Source: Hasllibacter sp. MH4015 (lineage in GTDB: Bacteria; Pseudomonadota; Alphaproteobacteria; Rhodobacterales; Rhodobacteraceae). Taken from it: a DNA stretch of 64,000 nt. Below are positions 1-7,968 of the stretch, one piece after another. The stretch is taken from assembly GCF_020177575.1 (NCBI RefSeq), contig NZ_JAHTBK010000001.1, positions 2,477,875 through 2,541,874 on the forward strand. The letters run 5' to 3'. Under the pieces are notes generated by a model that saw nothing but the letters and a program-made list of their open reading frames with translations, had not been told where the DNA came from and searched no databases. Numbering within the stretch: the stretch's first letter is position 1; every line of letters starts with the position of its first letter. The position numbers and the translations under genes were made by a program.

Positions 1-517
1 CTGCGATCTCGATCGTGCCCTTTGGCCGGAAGCCGAGATTGCCCTTGGGTCGCCCGTATTTCCGGGTCAGCGCGATCAGGTGCAGCGCCGCCTCCGCCGC
101 GCCGCCTGCGGTGTTGAGCCGCGCGCCATCGGCCCGCTCCTCGGCCTGGTCGCGGTTTTCCACGGTGATGATCCCGTTGCCGATGCACAGCCCCTGCAAA
201 CCCAGCATCGTCAGCGCGCGGGAGCTTTCATTGACCACCACGTCGTAATGGCTCGTCGCGCCCCGGATCACGCAGCCGAGTGCCACGTAGCCGTCGAAAT
301 TGCTCAGGCGATGGGCGATCACTATTGCGGTCGGCACCTCCAGCGATCCCGGCACCTCGATGGTTTCGTGGCTGACCCCGGCGCGGTCCAGAACGTCGCG
401 CGCGGCGGCCAGCTGCGCCTCGGAAATCGAGGTGTAGTAGGGCGCGATCACGATCGCCACTTTCACCGGCCGGTCAAACTCCGGCAGCCCCAAATCGTTG
501 TCGGAATGTCCGGCCAT
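1..517 (-). CDS. ribH: 6,7-dimethyl-8-ribityllumazine synthase, 3' end missing
   Basis: Condenses 5-amino-6-ribitylamino-uracil with 3,4-dihydroxy-2-butanone 4-phosphate to form lumazine, the penultimate step of riboflavin synthesis in the cytosol. The visible 172 codons run from ATG at 517 off the left edge with no stop. They carry the family core: the PYYTSISEAQL segment, VPGSLEVPTA, a GCVIRGATSHYD stretch with the catalytic His region, and QAEERADG. The ATG overlaps the TAA of the upstream ribB gene by one base (TAATG), which implies translational coupling. Family members are near 150-185 residues, so only a short C-terminus is missing. Assignment is secure; the gene is partial only because of the window edge. 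Confidence 0.93.
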   Translation of the reverse strand, partial: MAGHSDNDLGLPEFDRPVKVAIVIAPYYTSISEAQLAAARDVLDRAGVSHETIEVPGSLEVPTAIVIAHRLSNFDGYVALGCVIRGATSHYDVVVNESSRALTMLGLQGLCIGNGIITVENRDQAEERADGARLNTAGGAAEAALHLIALTRKYGRPKGNLGFRPKGTIEIA

Positions 518-1647
518 TATCCAAGCTCCGAAATTTTGCGGGTGCCCACGATGGACAATCCGTAGGCATCCAGCCCCACGACCTTGGGCCGCGGCGAATT
601 GGTCAAAAGCACCATGTCACTGATCCCAAGCGAGGACAGGATCTGCGCGCCCAGCCCGTATTGGCGCAGGGTCTGGGGGCTGACCTCATCCTCTACGACC
701 AGCTTCATCGTCAGGTCGCGCAGCAACACCAGCACCCCGCGCCCCTCCTCCGCGATCAGCTTCATCGCGTCGCCGAATTCATCCGCCCGCCCGCGCGGGC
801 CTGTTCCCACTACGTCGAGGAGCGGGTCCATCGCATGCATCCGCACCAGCACCGGCGCCTCGCCCGAGATGTCGCCCTTGATCAGCACGATATGCTCCGC
901 GCCCTGCGTCTCATCAGTGTAGATCCGCATGGTCCACTGGCCGCCAAACTCGCTTTCGATGACCTCTTCCTGTTTCACCTTCACCAAATTGTCGTGGCGG
1001 CGGCGATAGGCGATCAGGTCGCTGATCGTGCCGATCTTGAGGTTGTGGCGCTGGGAAAACGCGATCAGGTCCGGCAGGCGCGCCATGGACCCGTCCTCGT
1101 TCATGATCTCGCAGATCACGCCCGCCGGCGTCAGGCCCGCAAGGCGGCTGATATCCACCGCGGCCTCCGTATGGCCGGCACGCACCAGAACGCCGCCATC
1201 GCGCGCGCGCAGGGGAAAGACGTGGCCCGGCGTCGCGATGTCCTGCGCGCCCTTGGACGCATCAATCGCCACCTGCACCGTCCGGGCGCGGTCGGCGGCG
1301 GAGATGCCCGTCGTCACCCCTTCGCGCGCTTCGATGGAGATGGTGAAGGCGGTTTCGTGGCGCGAAGAATTGTTGGTCGACATCAGCTGCAATCCCAGCT
1401 GATCCGCGCGGTCGGAGGTCATGGACAAGCAGATCAAGCCACGCCCGTGTGTCGCCATGAAGTTGATGACATCCGGCGTCGCCCATTGCGCGGGTATCAC
1501 CAGGTCGCCCTCATTCTCCCGGTCCTCGTGATCGACGAGGATGAACATCTTGCCGTTGCGCGCATCCTCCAGGATCTCCTCCACGGACGAGATCGCGTCG
1601 GACCACCCCTTCTCGACGGGGCCGGGCTCCTCAAACGGTTGATTCAT
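517..1647 (-). CDS. ribB: 3,4-dihydroxy-2-butanone 4-phosphate synthase with degenerate GTP cyclohydrolase II-like domain (RibBX type)
   Basis: Residues about 15-200 are a RibB domain that makes dihydroxybutanone phosphate from ribulose 5-phosphate: [11 protein letters not shown] at about 39-49, THGRGLICL, and the [22 protein letters not shown] region are intact. Residues about 205-376 align in outline with RibA, but where RibA has its zinc-binding cysteines after VRVHSE this protein reads [19 protein letters not shown], with no cysteine. GTP cyclohydrolase II activity is therefore unlikely, and the architecture matches the RibBX variant described in Proteobacteria. The ATG at 1647 is preferred to the one at 1656 because GAAAGGG sits about 9 bases upstream of the former and touches the latter. 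A separate ribA should exist elsewhere in the genome. 376 residues. Confidence 0.9.
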   Translation of the reverse strand: MNQPFEEPGPVEKGWSDAISSVEEILEDARNGKMFILVDHEDRENEGDLVIPAQWATPDVINFMATHGRGLICLSMTSDRADQLGLQLMSTNNSSRHETAFTISIEAREGVTTGISAADRARTVQVAIDASKGAQDIATPGHVFPLRARDGGVLVRAGHTEAAVDISRLAGLTPAGVICEIMNEDGSMARLPDLIAFSQRHNLKIGTISDLIAYRRRHDNLVKVKQEEVIESEFGGQWTMRIYTDETQGAEHIVLIKGDISGEAPVLVRMHAMDPLLDVVGTGPRGRADEFGDAMKLIAEEGRGVLVLLRDLTMKLVVEDEVSPQTLRQYGLGAQILSSLGISDMVLLTNSPRPKVVGLDAYGLSIVGTRKISELG

Positions 1648-1722
1648 GGCGGGCATCCCTTTCGCGCGGCGCACAGGGGGGCAGATAATCCAACCTCGCG
1701 CGATTGGCCAGAGATGGTGGCG

Positions 1723-2292
1723 TCAAGACGCAGGCGCGCCCGGGAACATCACGTCACGCGCCACCGTGCCACCGAAGCCCGCATTGGCGGACCAGTCGCG
1801 TTCCAGCGTGGTGGCGGCCACAACGATCAACCCGTCGAACGGCACGTCGCCTCGCCGGGCTAGGTCGCGCAAACCTTCGCGCGCCTCCCGCCACGGGGTG
1901 AAGAGGCCCGGCGCGCGCCCCGTGGCCTCGAATCCGCCGCCCGCAAGTACCCGCTCCGGGTCCAGCGGTGGATGCAGGGCCGCGAGGCGTCGGGCCGCGC
2001 TGTCCAGATCGTCGAGCCGCGTCCGAGCGTCCACCGGCAACACGCCGTCGCGGCGCATCCCCAACGCATTGTCGGAAAACAGGAACCCCACGATGTCACG
2101 CCCGCTGACGGCGCGGATCGTGGCGTAGGTCTTGTAGGGCAGGCCCAGGCGTTGCGCCCGCTTCACGCGAAGGCGCACGACCTCCAGCGGCAGGGCCGGC
2201 ATCAGGGCCGTGCGCGCCTTGGTCCACGCGACTTTGCGAAACCCCGCGCCCCGCTCCATCGACGGCCCGCCATTATGTCCGATCCCGCTCAT
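1723..2292 (-). CDS. conserved hypothetical protein with N-terminal IGHNGGP motif
   Basis: A 189-residue protein of unknown function. It begins MSGIGHNGGP, an N-terminal tag I know from otherwise unrelated small alphaproteobacterial proteins, followed by a basic segment and an Ala/Arg/Leu-rich, mostly helical body. No signal peptide, membrane segment or catalytic motif is evident. It lies inside the riboflavin operon between ribE and ribB, and its ATG overlaps the TGA of the upstream small gene (ATGA, 4 bases), so it is very probably co-translated with it. A link to riboflavin metabolism is only suggested by position. Confidence 0.75.
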   Translation of the reverse strand: MSGIGHNGGPSMERGAGFRKVAWTKARTALMPALPLEVVRLRVKRAQRLGLPYKTYATIRAVSGRDIVGFLFSDNALGMRRDGVLPVDARTRLDDLDSAARRLAALHPPLDPERVLAGGGFEATGRAPGLFTPWREAREGLRDLARRGDVPFDGLIVVAATTLERDWSANAGFGGTVARDVMFPGAPAS

Positions 2293-2516
2293 GCCTCATC
2301 CTCCATCCAGCCGACACTCCCGTGCGCGTCGGCCCGTGCCGCGTCCGCGCTCGCGAACCCGTCCGCCCCGTGTCCCAAGACCCGCCAGCCATGGCGGTCT
2401 TCCGGGTCGCGTCGACATTCTGCCCAAGAAAACACTCCATCCGCCCCGCGCCGCAGATCGACGCAGCGTTGACCGGACCAATCCTCGATCGACTGCACCA
2501 CAATTGCCTTTTTCAT
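2289..2516 (-). CDS. small conserved hypothetical protein in riboflavin operon
   Basis: A 75-residue protein starting MKKAIVVQSIEDWSGQRC and ending WMEDEA, with conserved-looking Trp and Cys residues, acidic overall, no signal peptide. The ATG at 2516 is chosen over an in-frame ATG 33 bases upstream because the MKK start gives the more natural N-terminus. It overlaps the end of the next gene downstream by 4 bases and its start lies about 14 bases before the ribE stop (2530), so it sits tightly inside the ribE-to-ribH transcription unit. Function unknown. Clean coding and tight packing argue that it is real. Confidence 0.65.
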   Translation of the reverse strand: MKKAIVVQSIEDWSGQRCVDLRRGADGVFSWAECRRDPEDRHGWRVLGHGADGFASADAARADAHGSVGWMEDEA

Positions 2517-2529
2517 CGCACCCCGGTCC

Positions 2530-3120
2530 CTAACCCTTCCAATCGACAAGCCGGGCGACGTAACGCGCCAGCGTGTCGATCTCCAGGTTCACCGGATCGC
2601 CGATCTTGGCCCCGCCCCAGGTCGTCACCGATTTCGTGTGGGGGATGATGTTTACCCCGAAGTCCACCCCATCGACCTCATTCACGGTCAACGACGTCCC
2701 GTTCAGCGCGACGGAGCCCTTGGGCGCTATGAAACGGGCCAGATCCTTGGGCGCGCGGAACTTGAAGCGCGTCGAGTCCCCGTCGTCCTGCATCCCCACG
2801 ATCTCCGCCACGCCGTCCACATGGCCCGACACGATATGCCCGCCCAGCTCATCCCCCACTTTCAGCGCGCGCTCCAGGTTCAGGCGACCGCCCTCCGCCC
2901 AGCCGCCTACGTTGGTTTTCGATACCGTTTCCGCCGAAATATCGACATCGAACCAATCCGCGCCCATCGCCACCACCGTCAGGCACACGCCGTCACACGC
3001 GATGGAGGCGCCCATATCCACATTTTTCATGTCATAGGACGTGCCGATCCGCGCCCGCAGATCGCCGCGATGTTCCAGCGCGCGCACCGCGCCCAGATCG
3101 GTGATGATGCCTGTGAACAT
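2530..3120 (-). CDS. ribE: riboflavin synthase alpha subunit
   Basis: Dismutates two 6,7-dimethyl-8-ribityllumazine molecules to riboflavin and the pyrimidine precursor. The 196-residue product shows the two tandem lumazine-binding barrels: the N-terminal MFTGIITDLG start with CDGVCLTV at about 43-50, and the second with GHIVSGHVDG near residue 94 and LNGTSLTV near 139. Length is typical. It is the first gene of the minus-strand riboflavin group and is divergent from the KpsS-like gene across about 170 bp. I saw no FMN riboswitch motif in that gap, so its regulation is not evident. Confidence 0.95.
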   Translation of the reverse strand: MFTGIITDLGAVRALEHRGDLRARIGTSYDMKNVDMGASIACDGVCLTVVAMGADWFDVDISAETVSKTNVGGWAEGGRLNLERALKVGDELGGHIVSGHVDGVAEIVGMQDDGDSTRFKFRAPKDLARFIAPKGSVALNGTSLTVNEVDGVDFGVNIIPHTKSVTTWGGAKIGDPVNLEIDTLARYVARLVDWKG

Positions 3121-3229
3121 GGCCGTTCCCCTTGCCGTTTCCTTCCTCTACCGCGCCGGGGCGGGCAGCGTCCAGCGGCCCAGATGCCACGCCATCGCCA
3201 CAATCCCGCCCTGCCCCGGCCCAAGGGTT

Positions 3230-3259
3230 TTGCTCCTGTTCACGAAATGCGGCTATTAC
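3230..3259 (+). promoter_or_regulatory. possible promoter for capsule gene cluster
   Basis: TTGCTC at 3230-3235 and TATTAC at 3254-3259, 18 bp apart, give a moderate sigma-70-like match in front of the KpsS-like gene. It covers the in-frame ATG at 3247, which makes that ATG a poor start choice. Tentative. Confidence 0.35.
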
Positions 3260-3291
3260 GCCCTGCAACGTTGTTCCGAGTACCCCGCCCC

Positions 3292-4581
3292 ATGGCGCCA
3301 AGCCACGCCCACCGATCGTTCCTGTTCCTGCAAGGCCCCCACGGGCCCTTCTTCCGCCGCCTGGCGGAGATGATGGAACGTGCGGGTGCCGCGATCTGGC
3401 GGGTCGGGTTCAACCGCGGCGATCAGGCCTTCTGGCCCGACCGGGCGACCTACATCCCGTTCAACGACGCGGCCGATGCCTGGCCGGACCGCATTGCGGT
3501 GCTGCTTGACGAGAAGTCGATCACCGACCTGGTGCTCTACGGCGACACGCGCCCGATCCATGCCGAGGCGATCGAGGCGGCGCGCGCCCGCGGCATCACG
3601 GTCCATGTGTTCGAGGAGGGCTACCTGCGCCCCTATTGGGTCACGTATGAACGGGGCGGGGCCAATGGCCATTCCCGCTTGATGGAGACCTCCGTGGCGC
3701 AGATGCGCCGTGCGCTCAAGGATCTCGACCTCGACCTGCCCGACGCGCCCGCCAAATGGGGCGACATGCGCCAGCACGTCTTCTATGGCGCGGTCTATCA
3801 CGGCTTCGTCCTGCTGGCCAACAAGGCCTATGCCACCTTCCGCCCGCACCGTGCGCTGAGCGTGCGGCAGGAATTCCGCCTCTACCTGCGTCGCCTCGCC
3901 CTGATGCCGTTTTTGTGGATGGACCGGGTGCAGGCCACCTACCGGATCAAGACCGGCGGCTTCCCCTATCACCTTGCACTGCTGCAACTGGCCCACGACG
4001 CCAGCTTCCGCGACCACGGCCCGTTCGAGGATATGGCCGAATTTCTGGAGGTTCTGATTGCGGGCTTCGCCGATGGCGCACCGGCGCACCACCACCTTGT
4101 CTTCAAGGCGCATCCGCTGGAGGACGGCCGCACACCGATCCGGGCCGATATTCGCCGGATCGCCACGCGCCACGGCGTCAGCGACCGCATTCACTACGTG
4201 CGTGGCGGCAAGCTTGCGCGGCTCCTGAATGATGCACGGTCCGCCGTGACCGTGAACTCCACCGCCGCGCAGCAGGCGCTGTGGCGCGGACTTCCGCTCA
4301 AGGCCTTCGGGCAGGCCGTCTACCTCAAGCCGGAATTCGTCTCGGACCAGTCCTTGCCCGCATTTTTCCAGGAACCGACCCGTCCAGACAGCCGCGCCTA
4401 CCGCGATTATCGCCATTATCTGTTGGAGACGTCGCAGATTTCCGGCAGCTACTATTCGGCCCGCGGGCGCAGGCAGCTTTTGCGCCAGGTCGTGGACATG
4501 ATGCTCAGCTCCGAGGACCCCTATGATGCCCTTGACGCTGGCAGACCGGCACCAAGGCAACACCTTTCACTGGTTAAATAA
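3292..4581 (+). CDS. kpsS: KpsS-like capsule polysaccharide Kdo transferase/export protein
   Basis: Members of this family add the first Kdo to phosphatidylglycerol, the lipid anchor of group 2 type capsules, at the inner face of the cytoplasmic membrane. The product (429 residues from ATG at 3292) has the family hallmarks: FLFLQGPHGPFFRRLA at the N-terminus, LVLYGDTRPIH, VFEEGYLRPYWVTYE, FKAHPLEDGR, and a C-terminal VNSTAAQQALWRGLPLKAFG nucleotide-sugar binding region. An upstream in-frame ATG at 3247 overlaps a promoter-like sequence and was rejected. It is the first gene of a three-gene plus-strand set with a Wza-like protein and KpsC. The kpsMT transporter genes are not in the window. Confidence 0.85.
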   Translation: MAPSHAHRSFLFLQGPHGPFFRRLAEMMERAGAAIWRVGFNRGDQAFWPDRATYIPFNDAADAWPDRIAVLLDEKSITDLVLYGDTRPIHAEAIEAARARGITVHVFEEGYLRPYWVTYERGGANGHSRLMETSVAQMRRALKDLDLDLPDAPAKWGDMRQHVFYGAVYHGFVLLANKAYATFRPHRALSVRQEFRLYLRRLALMPFLWMDRVQATYRIKTGGFPYHLALLQLAHDASFRDHGPFEDMAEFLEVLIAGFADGAPAHHHLVFKAHPLEDGRTPIRADIRRIATRHGVSDRIHYVRGGKLARLLNDARSAVTVNSTAAQQALWRGLPLKAFGQAVYLKPEFVSDQSLPAFFQEPTRPDSRAYRDYRHYLLETSQISGSYYSARGRRQLLRQVVDMMLSSEDPYDALDAGRPAPRQHLSLVK

Positions 4582-4697
4582 ACCCGGGGGCTTCCCCGAT
4601 CGGGCGGATTTCGCTAATCTGCCCCAAAGCGAGGCAAAAACGCACTCGCCCACGAAAAAAGAGACCGAGGCAGTTTCAGGCTAAAGGAGCCATCCCC

Positions 4698-5855
4698 GTG
4701 ACATCGACGGTTCCCCGTTTCGCGCGCATGGCCGCGCTCATCACCTGTGTGGTGGCTGTTGGCGCGTGTGACGTCCTCACCCGCGTCCTGCCCTCCGCCG
4801 GGCCGACCCGCAACCAGATCCTCGAAGGATCGGTCCAACGACAGGGCGATGCCTTCGTGGTGGAGGTCAACCAGCGCGTGACCGCCGCAACATCGCTGGT
4901 CCCCGCGCTCGGCTTCCCGCAGGAATTGCTCAATGCGGGCGTCTCCAACACCGACGTGATCCGCCCCGGCGACACGCTGACCCTGACCGTGTTCGAGAAT
5001 GTCAGCGACGGCCTTCTGGCCAACGAGGGGGCCAATGCCTCCAGCCTCTCGACGCTTCAGGTGGACAGTTCCGGCTTCATCTTCATCCCCTATGCGGGCC
5101 GTATCCGCGCGGCGGGCAACACGCCCGAGCAATTGCGCGAAGTCATCACCCGCAGCCTCGATGAGCAGACCCCCGATCCCCAAGTGATCGTGGTGCGCGA
5201 GGCCGGAAATGGCGCCACCGTCGTTGTGGCCGGGGATGTGGCCAGCCAAGGCATCTTCCCCATCGAACAACCCACGCGCACGTTGTCGGGCATGTTGGCC
5301 GCCGCCGGTGGCACATCCGTGAATGACGAGATTGCGCGCGTCACCGTTGTGCGGGGCGGGCATTCCGGCACCGTCTGGTACCAGGACATCTTCCGCGATC
5401 CCTCCATCGACATCGCCCTGCGCCCCGATGACCGCATCCTGGTCGAAGAAGACAGCCGCCGCTTTACCGCCCTCGGGGCCACGGGCGCACAGACCGTCGT
5501 GCCCTTCGACACGCAAGTGATCTCCGCCATCGACGCGATCGCCTCCGTCGGTGGCCTCAGCCCGACGCAGGCCGACCCGACCGGCGTCTTCATCCTGCGC
5601 AACGAGCCGGAGGAGCTGGCCGAGCTGGTGCTGGCGCGCAATGACCTCACCGGCACCCAGCGCATGATCTACGTGTTGGACCTGACCGCGCCCACCGGCA
5701 TGTTCGAGGCGCGCGATTTCGTGATCCGCGATGGCGACACCGTTTACGTCACCTCCGCCCCCATCACGCAGTTCAACACCGCCATCTCGGCGCTGACCGG
5801 CACGCTCACCTCCGTGACCGGTGTGGGCGACGCGCTGCAAGGCACGTCGAACTGA
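4698..5855 (+). CDS. Wza-like polysaccharide export lipoprotein
   Basis: An outer-membrane auxiliary protein that would form the export channel for capsule or exopolysaccharide. The 385-residue product starts with GTG at 4698, with AAAGGAG 8 bases upstream, and has a lipoprotein signal ending in VAVGAC (lipidated Cys24). It contains the Poly_export domain (VIRPGDTLTLTVFENV..., about residues 85-165) followed by SLBB-like segments (VVAGDVASQGIFPIE and IDAIASVGGLSPTQADPTG). It lies between the KpsS-like and KpsC-like genes, 116 bp after the former and 4 bp before the latter, so its substrate is probably the polymer built on their Kdo linker. Confidence 0.88.
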   Translation: MTSTVPRFARMAALITCVVAVGACDVLTRVLPSAGPTRNQILEGSVQRQGDAFVVEVNQRVTAATSLVPALGFPQELLNAGVSNTDVIRPGDTLTLTVFENVSDGLLANEGANASSLSTLQVDSSGFIFIPYAGRIRAAGNTPEQLREVITRSLDEQTPDPQVIVVREAGNGATVVVAGDVASQGIFPIEQPTRTLSGMLAAAGGTSVNDEIARVTVVRGGHSGTVWYQDIFRDPSIDIALRPDDRILVEEDSRRFTALGATGAQTVVPFDTQVISAIDAIASVGGLSPTQADPTGVFILRNEPEELAELVLARNDLTGTQRMIYVLDLTAPTGMFEARDFVIRDGDTVYVTSAPITQFNTAISALTGTLTSVTGVGDALQGTSN

Positions 5856-5859
5856 CCCG

Positions 5860-7899
5860 ATGGGCGATCCCGGGCGACAGCCCTCGCGCCGGGCCTATCA
5901 CTACAACGCGGGTTTTCTGACGAATGCCCGCGTCCGGCGCATCCTGACCCTTGCGGGCTATGACCTGAAACTCGGAAAACCCGATGCCGACGACGACGTG
6001 GTCGTTTGGGGTCATTCTCCCTACGCCCCGCGCGGGGAAGCGGTGGCCAAGGCCACGGGCGCGCATCTGGTCCGCGTGGAAGACGCCTTCCTGCGCTCGC
6101 TCCATCCCGGTCGGTCGGGGGAGCCGCCGCTCGGCCTCGTCATCGACCGGACCGGCATCTATTTCGACGCCAGCGGGCCGTCCGATCTTGAGACGCTGCT
6201 CGCAACGCATCCCTTTGACGACACGGCCCTTTTGAACCGCTCCCGCGACGTGATCGCCCGGATGGCCGAAGCAAAGCTGTCGAAATACTCCGCCACCGAT
6301 CCGTCCCTGACGGCCCCCGATCCGGGCTATGTCCTGCTGATCGACCAGACCCGCGGCGATGCGTCCATCGAACTGGGCCAGGCCACGCCCGACAGCTTCG
6401 CGGAGGCGCTGACCTGGGCGCGGGAAGATCACCCCGACGCGCAGATCATCATCAAGACCCATCCCGAAACCCGCGACGGCCATCGCGCCGGGCATTTCGA
6501 CTCTGCCGCCTTGCCGCCCAATGTCACGCTTGATGATCGGCCGATCCCGCTGTGGCAGATGTTCGATAATGCGCGCGCCGTCTACACCGTCACCTCCCAG
6601 GCGGGGTTCGAGGCGATCCTGGCCGGCCACAAGCCCGTCACGTTTGGTGTGCCGTTCTATGCCGGTTGGGGCCTGACCGACGACCGCCGCCCGACGCCCG
6701 CGCGCCGTCAACGGGTCCTGACCCGCGCGCAACTCGCCGCCGGGGCGCTGCTGCTCCACCCCACTTGGTATGATCCCTATACCGATGCGCTGGGGGAGGC
6801 GGAGGATGTGATCGGCGCGCTGGAGGCGCAAGCGCGCACGTGGCGGGAGGATCGCGGCGGCTATGTCGCCGTCGGCATGCGCAGCTGGAAACGCGGCCAC
6901 CTCAAGGCGTTTTTCGGCAGCCAGGGCAAGATCAGCTTCACCGATCAGCCAGAACAGGCCGCCGCCGACGGACGTGGCGTCATGGTCTGGGCCGGGCGCG
7001 AGACGCAGGAGCTGCGCGCGGCCTGCGACGCCGCCGGTGTCAGCCTGTCGCTAGTGGAGGATGGCTTTCTGCGCTCCCGTGGATTGGGGGCGGAGCTTGT
7101 GCCGCCCCTGTCGCTTGTCCTGGATCACGGCGGCATCTACTACGATCCCTCCCGCCCCAATCGGCTGGAGGCGCTCATCGCCGCCGCCTCTGACCTGCCC
7201 CCCGCACGGCTGGACCGGGCCGAGCGCCTGATCCAGAGCCTGCGCCGCGCCGGGCTGACGAAATACAACCTCTCGGGCGGCACCATGCCCGATCTGCCGG
7301 AGGGTAAACCGGTCATCCTCGTCCCCGGTCAGGTGGAGGACGACGCCTCCATCCGGCTTGGCGCGGGCGATGTAAACACCAATGAGGAGCTTTTGCGCAC
7401 CGCGCGGCGGCTCAACCCGCAGGCCTTCGTCATCTACAAACCTCACCCCGATGTGGAGGCTGGATTGCGCGTCGGCACGCTTCCCGACACTGCCCGTGAC
7501 CTGGCCGATCACATCGCGGCTGAGACGGGGGCGGAGGCGCTTATGTCGATCGCCGACCGGGTCGTTACCATGACCTCCGCCATGGGGTTCGAGGCGTTGA
7601 TCCGGGGCATTCCCGTCACCACGCTCGGCGCGCCGTTCTATGCCGGGTGGGGCCTGACGAGCGACCTTGGTCCGGTGCCGGACCGTCGCACGGCGCGGCC
7701 TTCGCTCGCCGCCCTCGTCCACGCCGCGCTGATCGACTACCCGCGATACCTTGACCCCGTGACCGGCCTGCCCTGCCCGGTGGAAGTGGCCGTAACCCGC
7801 CTCGCCTCGGGCGAGGGGGTTCCACGCAAACCGAGCCTGCGCGCCTTGGCGAAACTGCAAGGTTGGTTCAGCAGTCAAAGCTGGCTTTGGCGACGGTGA
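5860..7899 (+). CDS. kpsC: KpsC-like dual-domain capsule Kdo transferase
   Basis: Extends the poly-Kdo linker of capsule glycolipids. The 679-residue product is an internal duplication. Residues about 1-330 and 335-679 repeat the same motif order: VEDAFLRS / VEDGFLRS, GLVIDRTGIYFDASGP / SLVLDHGGIYYDPSRP, KYS / KYN, DQTRGDASIELG / GQVEDDASIRLG, KTHPE / KPHPD, and PFYAGWGLTDD / PFYAGWGLTSD. This is the expected two-module KpsC arrangement, one module per Kdo linkage type. It follows the Wza-like gene by 4 bp; the ATG at 5860 starts directly after that stop. Its 3' neighbour ribD is convergent. Confidence 0.9.
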   Translation: MGDPGRQPSRRAYHYNAGFLTNARVRRILTLAGYDLKLGKPDADDDVVVWGHSPYAPRGEAVAKATGAHLVRVEDAFLRSLHPGRSGEPPLGLVIDRTGIYFDASGPSDLETLLATHPFDDTALLNRSRDVIARMAEAKLSKYSATDPSLTAPDPGYVLLIDQTRGDASIELGQATPDSFAEALTWAREDHPDAQIIIKTHPETRDGHRAGHFDSAALPPNVTLDDRPIPLWQMFDNARAVYTVTSQAGFEAILAGHKPVTFGVPFYAGWGLTDDRRPTPARRQRVLTRAQLAAGALLLHPTWYDPYTDALGEAEDVIGALEAQARTWREDRGGYVAVGMRSWKRGHLKAFFGSQGKISFTDQPEQAAADGRGVMVWAGRETQELRAACDAAGVSLSLVEDGFLRSRGLGAELVPPLSLVLDHGGIYYDPSRPNRLEALIAAASDLPPARLDRAERLIQSLRRAGLTKYNLSGGTMPDLPEGKPVILVPGQVEDDASIRLGAGDVNTNEELLRTARRLNPQAFVIYKPHPDVEAGLRVGTLPDTARDLADHIAAETGAEALMSIADRVVTMTSAMGFEALIRGIPVTTLGAPFYAGWGLTSDLGPVPDRRTARPSLAALVHAALIDYPRYLDPVTGLPCPVEVAVTRLASGEGVPRKPSLRALAKLQGWFSSQSWLWRR

Positions 7900-7938
7900 G
7901 TTACACATTCTCAATGCGAAGATGCGAAACCCACAGAC

Positions 7939-7947
7939 TTATCCACA
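7939..7947 (+). promoter_or_regulatory. perfect DnaA box
   Basis: TTATCCACA, identical to the consensus DnaA box, in the 69-bp gap between the convergent kpsC and ribD genes. A second identical copy is at 9609-9617. Function not shown. Confidence 0.4.
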
Positions 7948-7968
7948 GATTTTCCGCTCATTCATAAC

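Noticed and set aside
3121-3291. FMN riboswitch upstream of ribE
   Set aside because: Conserved RFN-element blocks were not seen on the minus strand of this gap.
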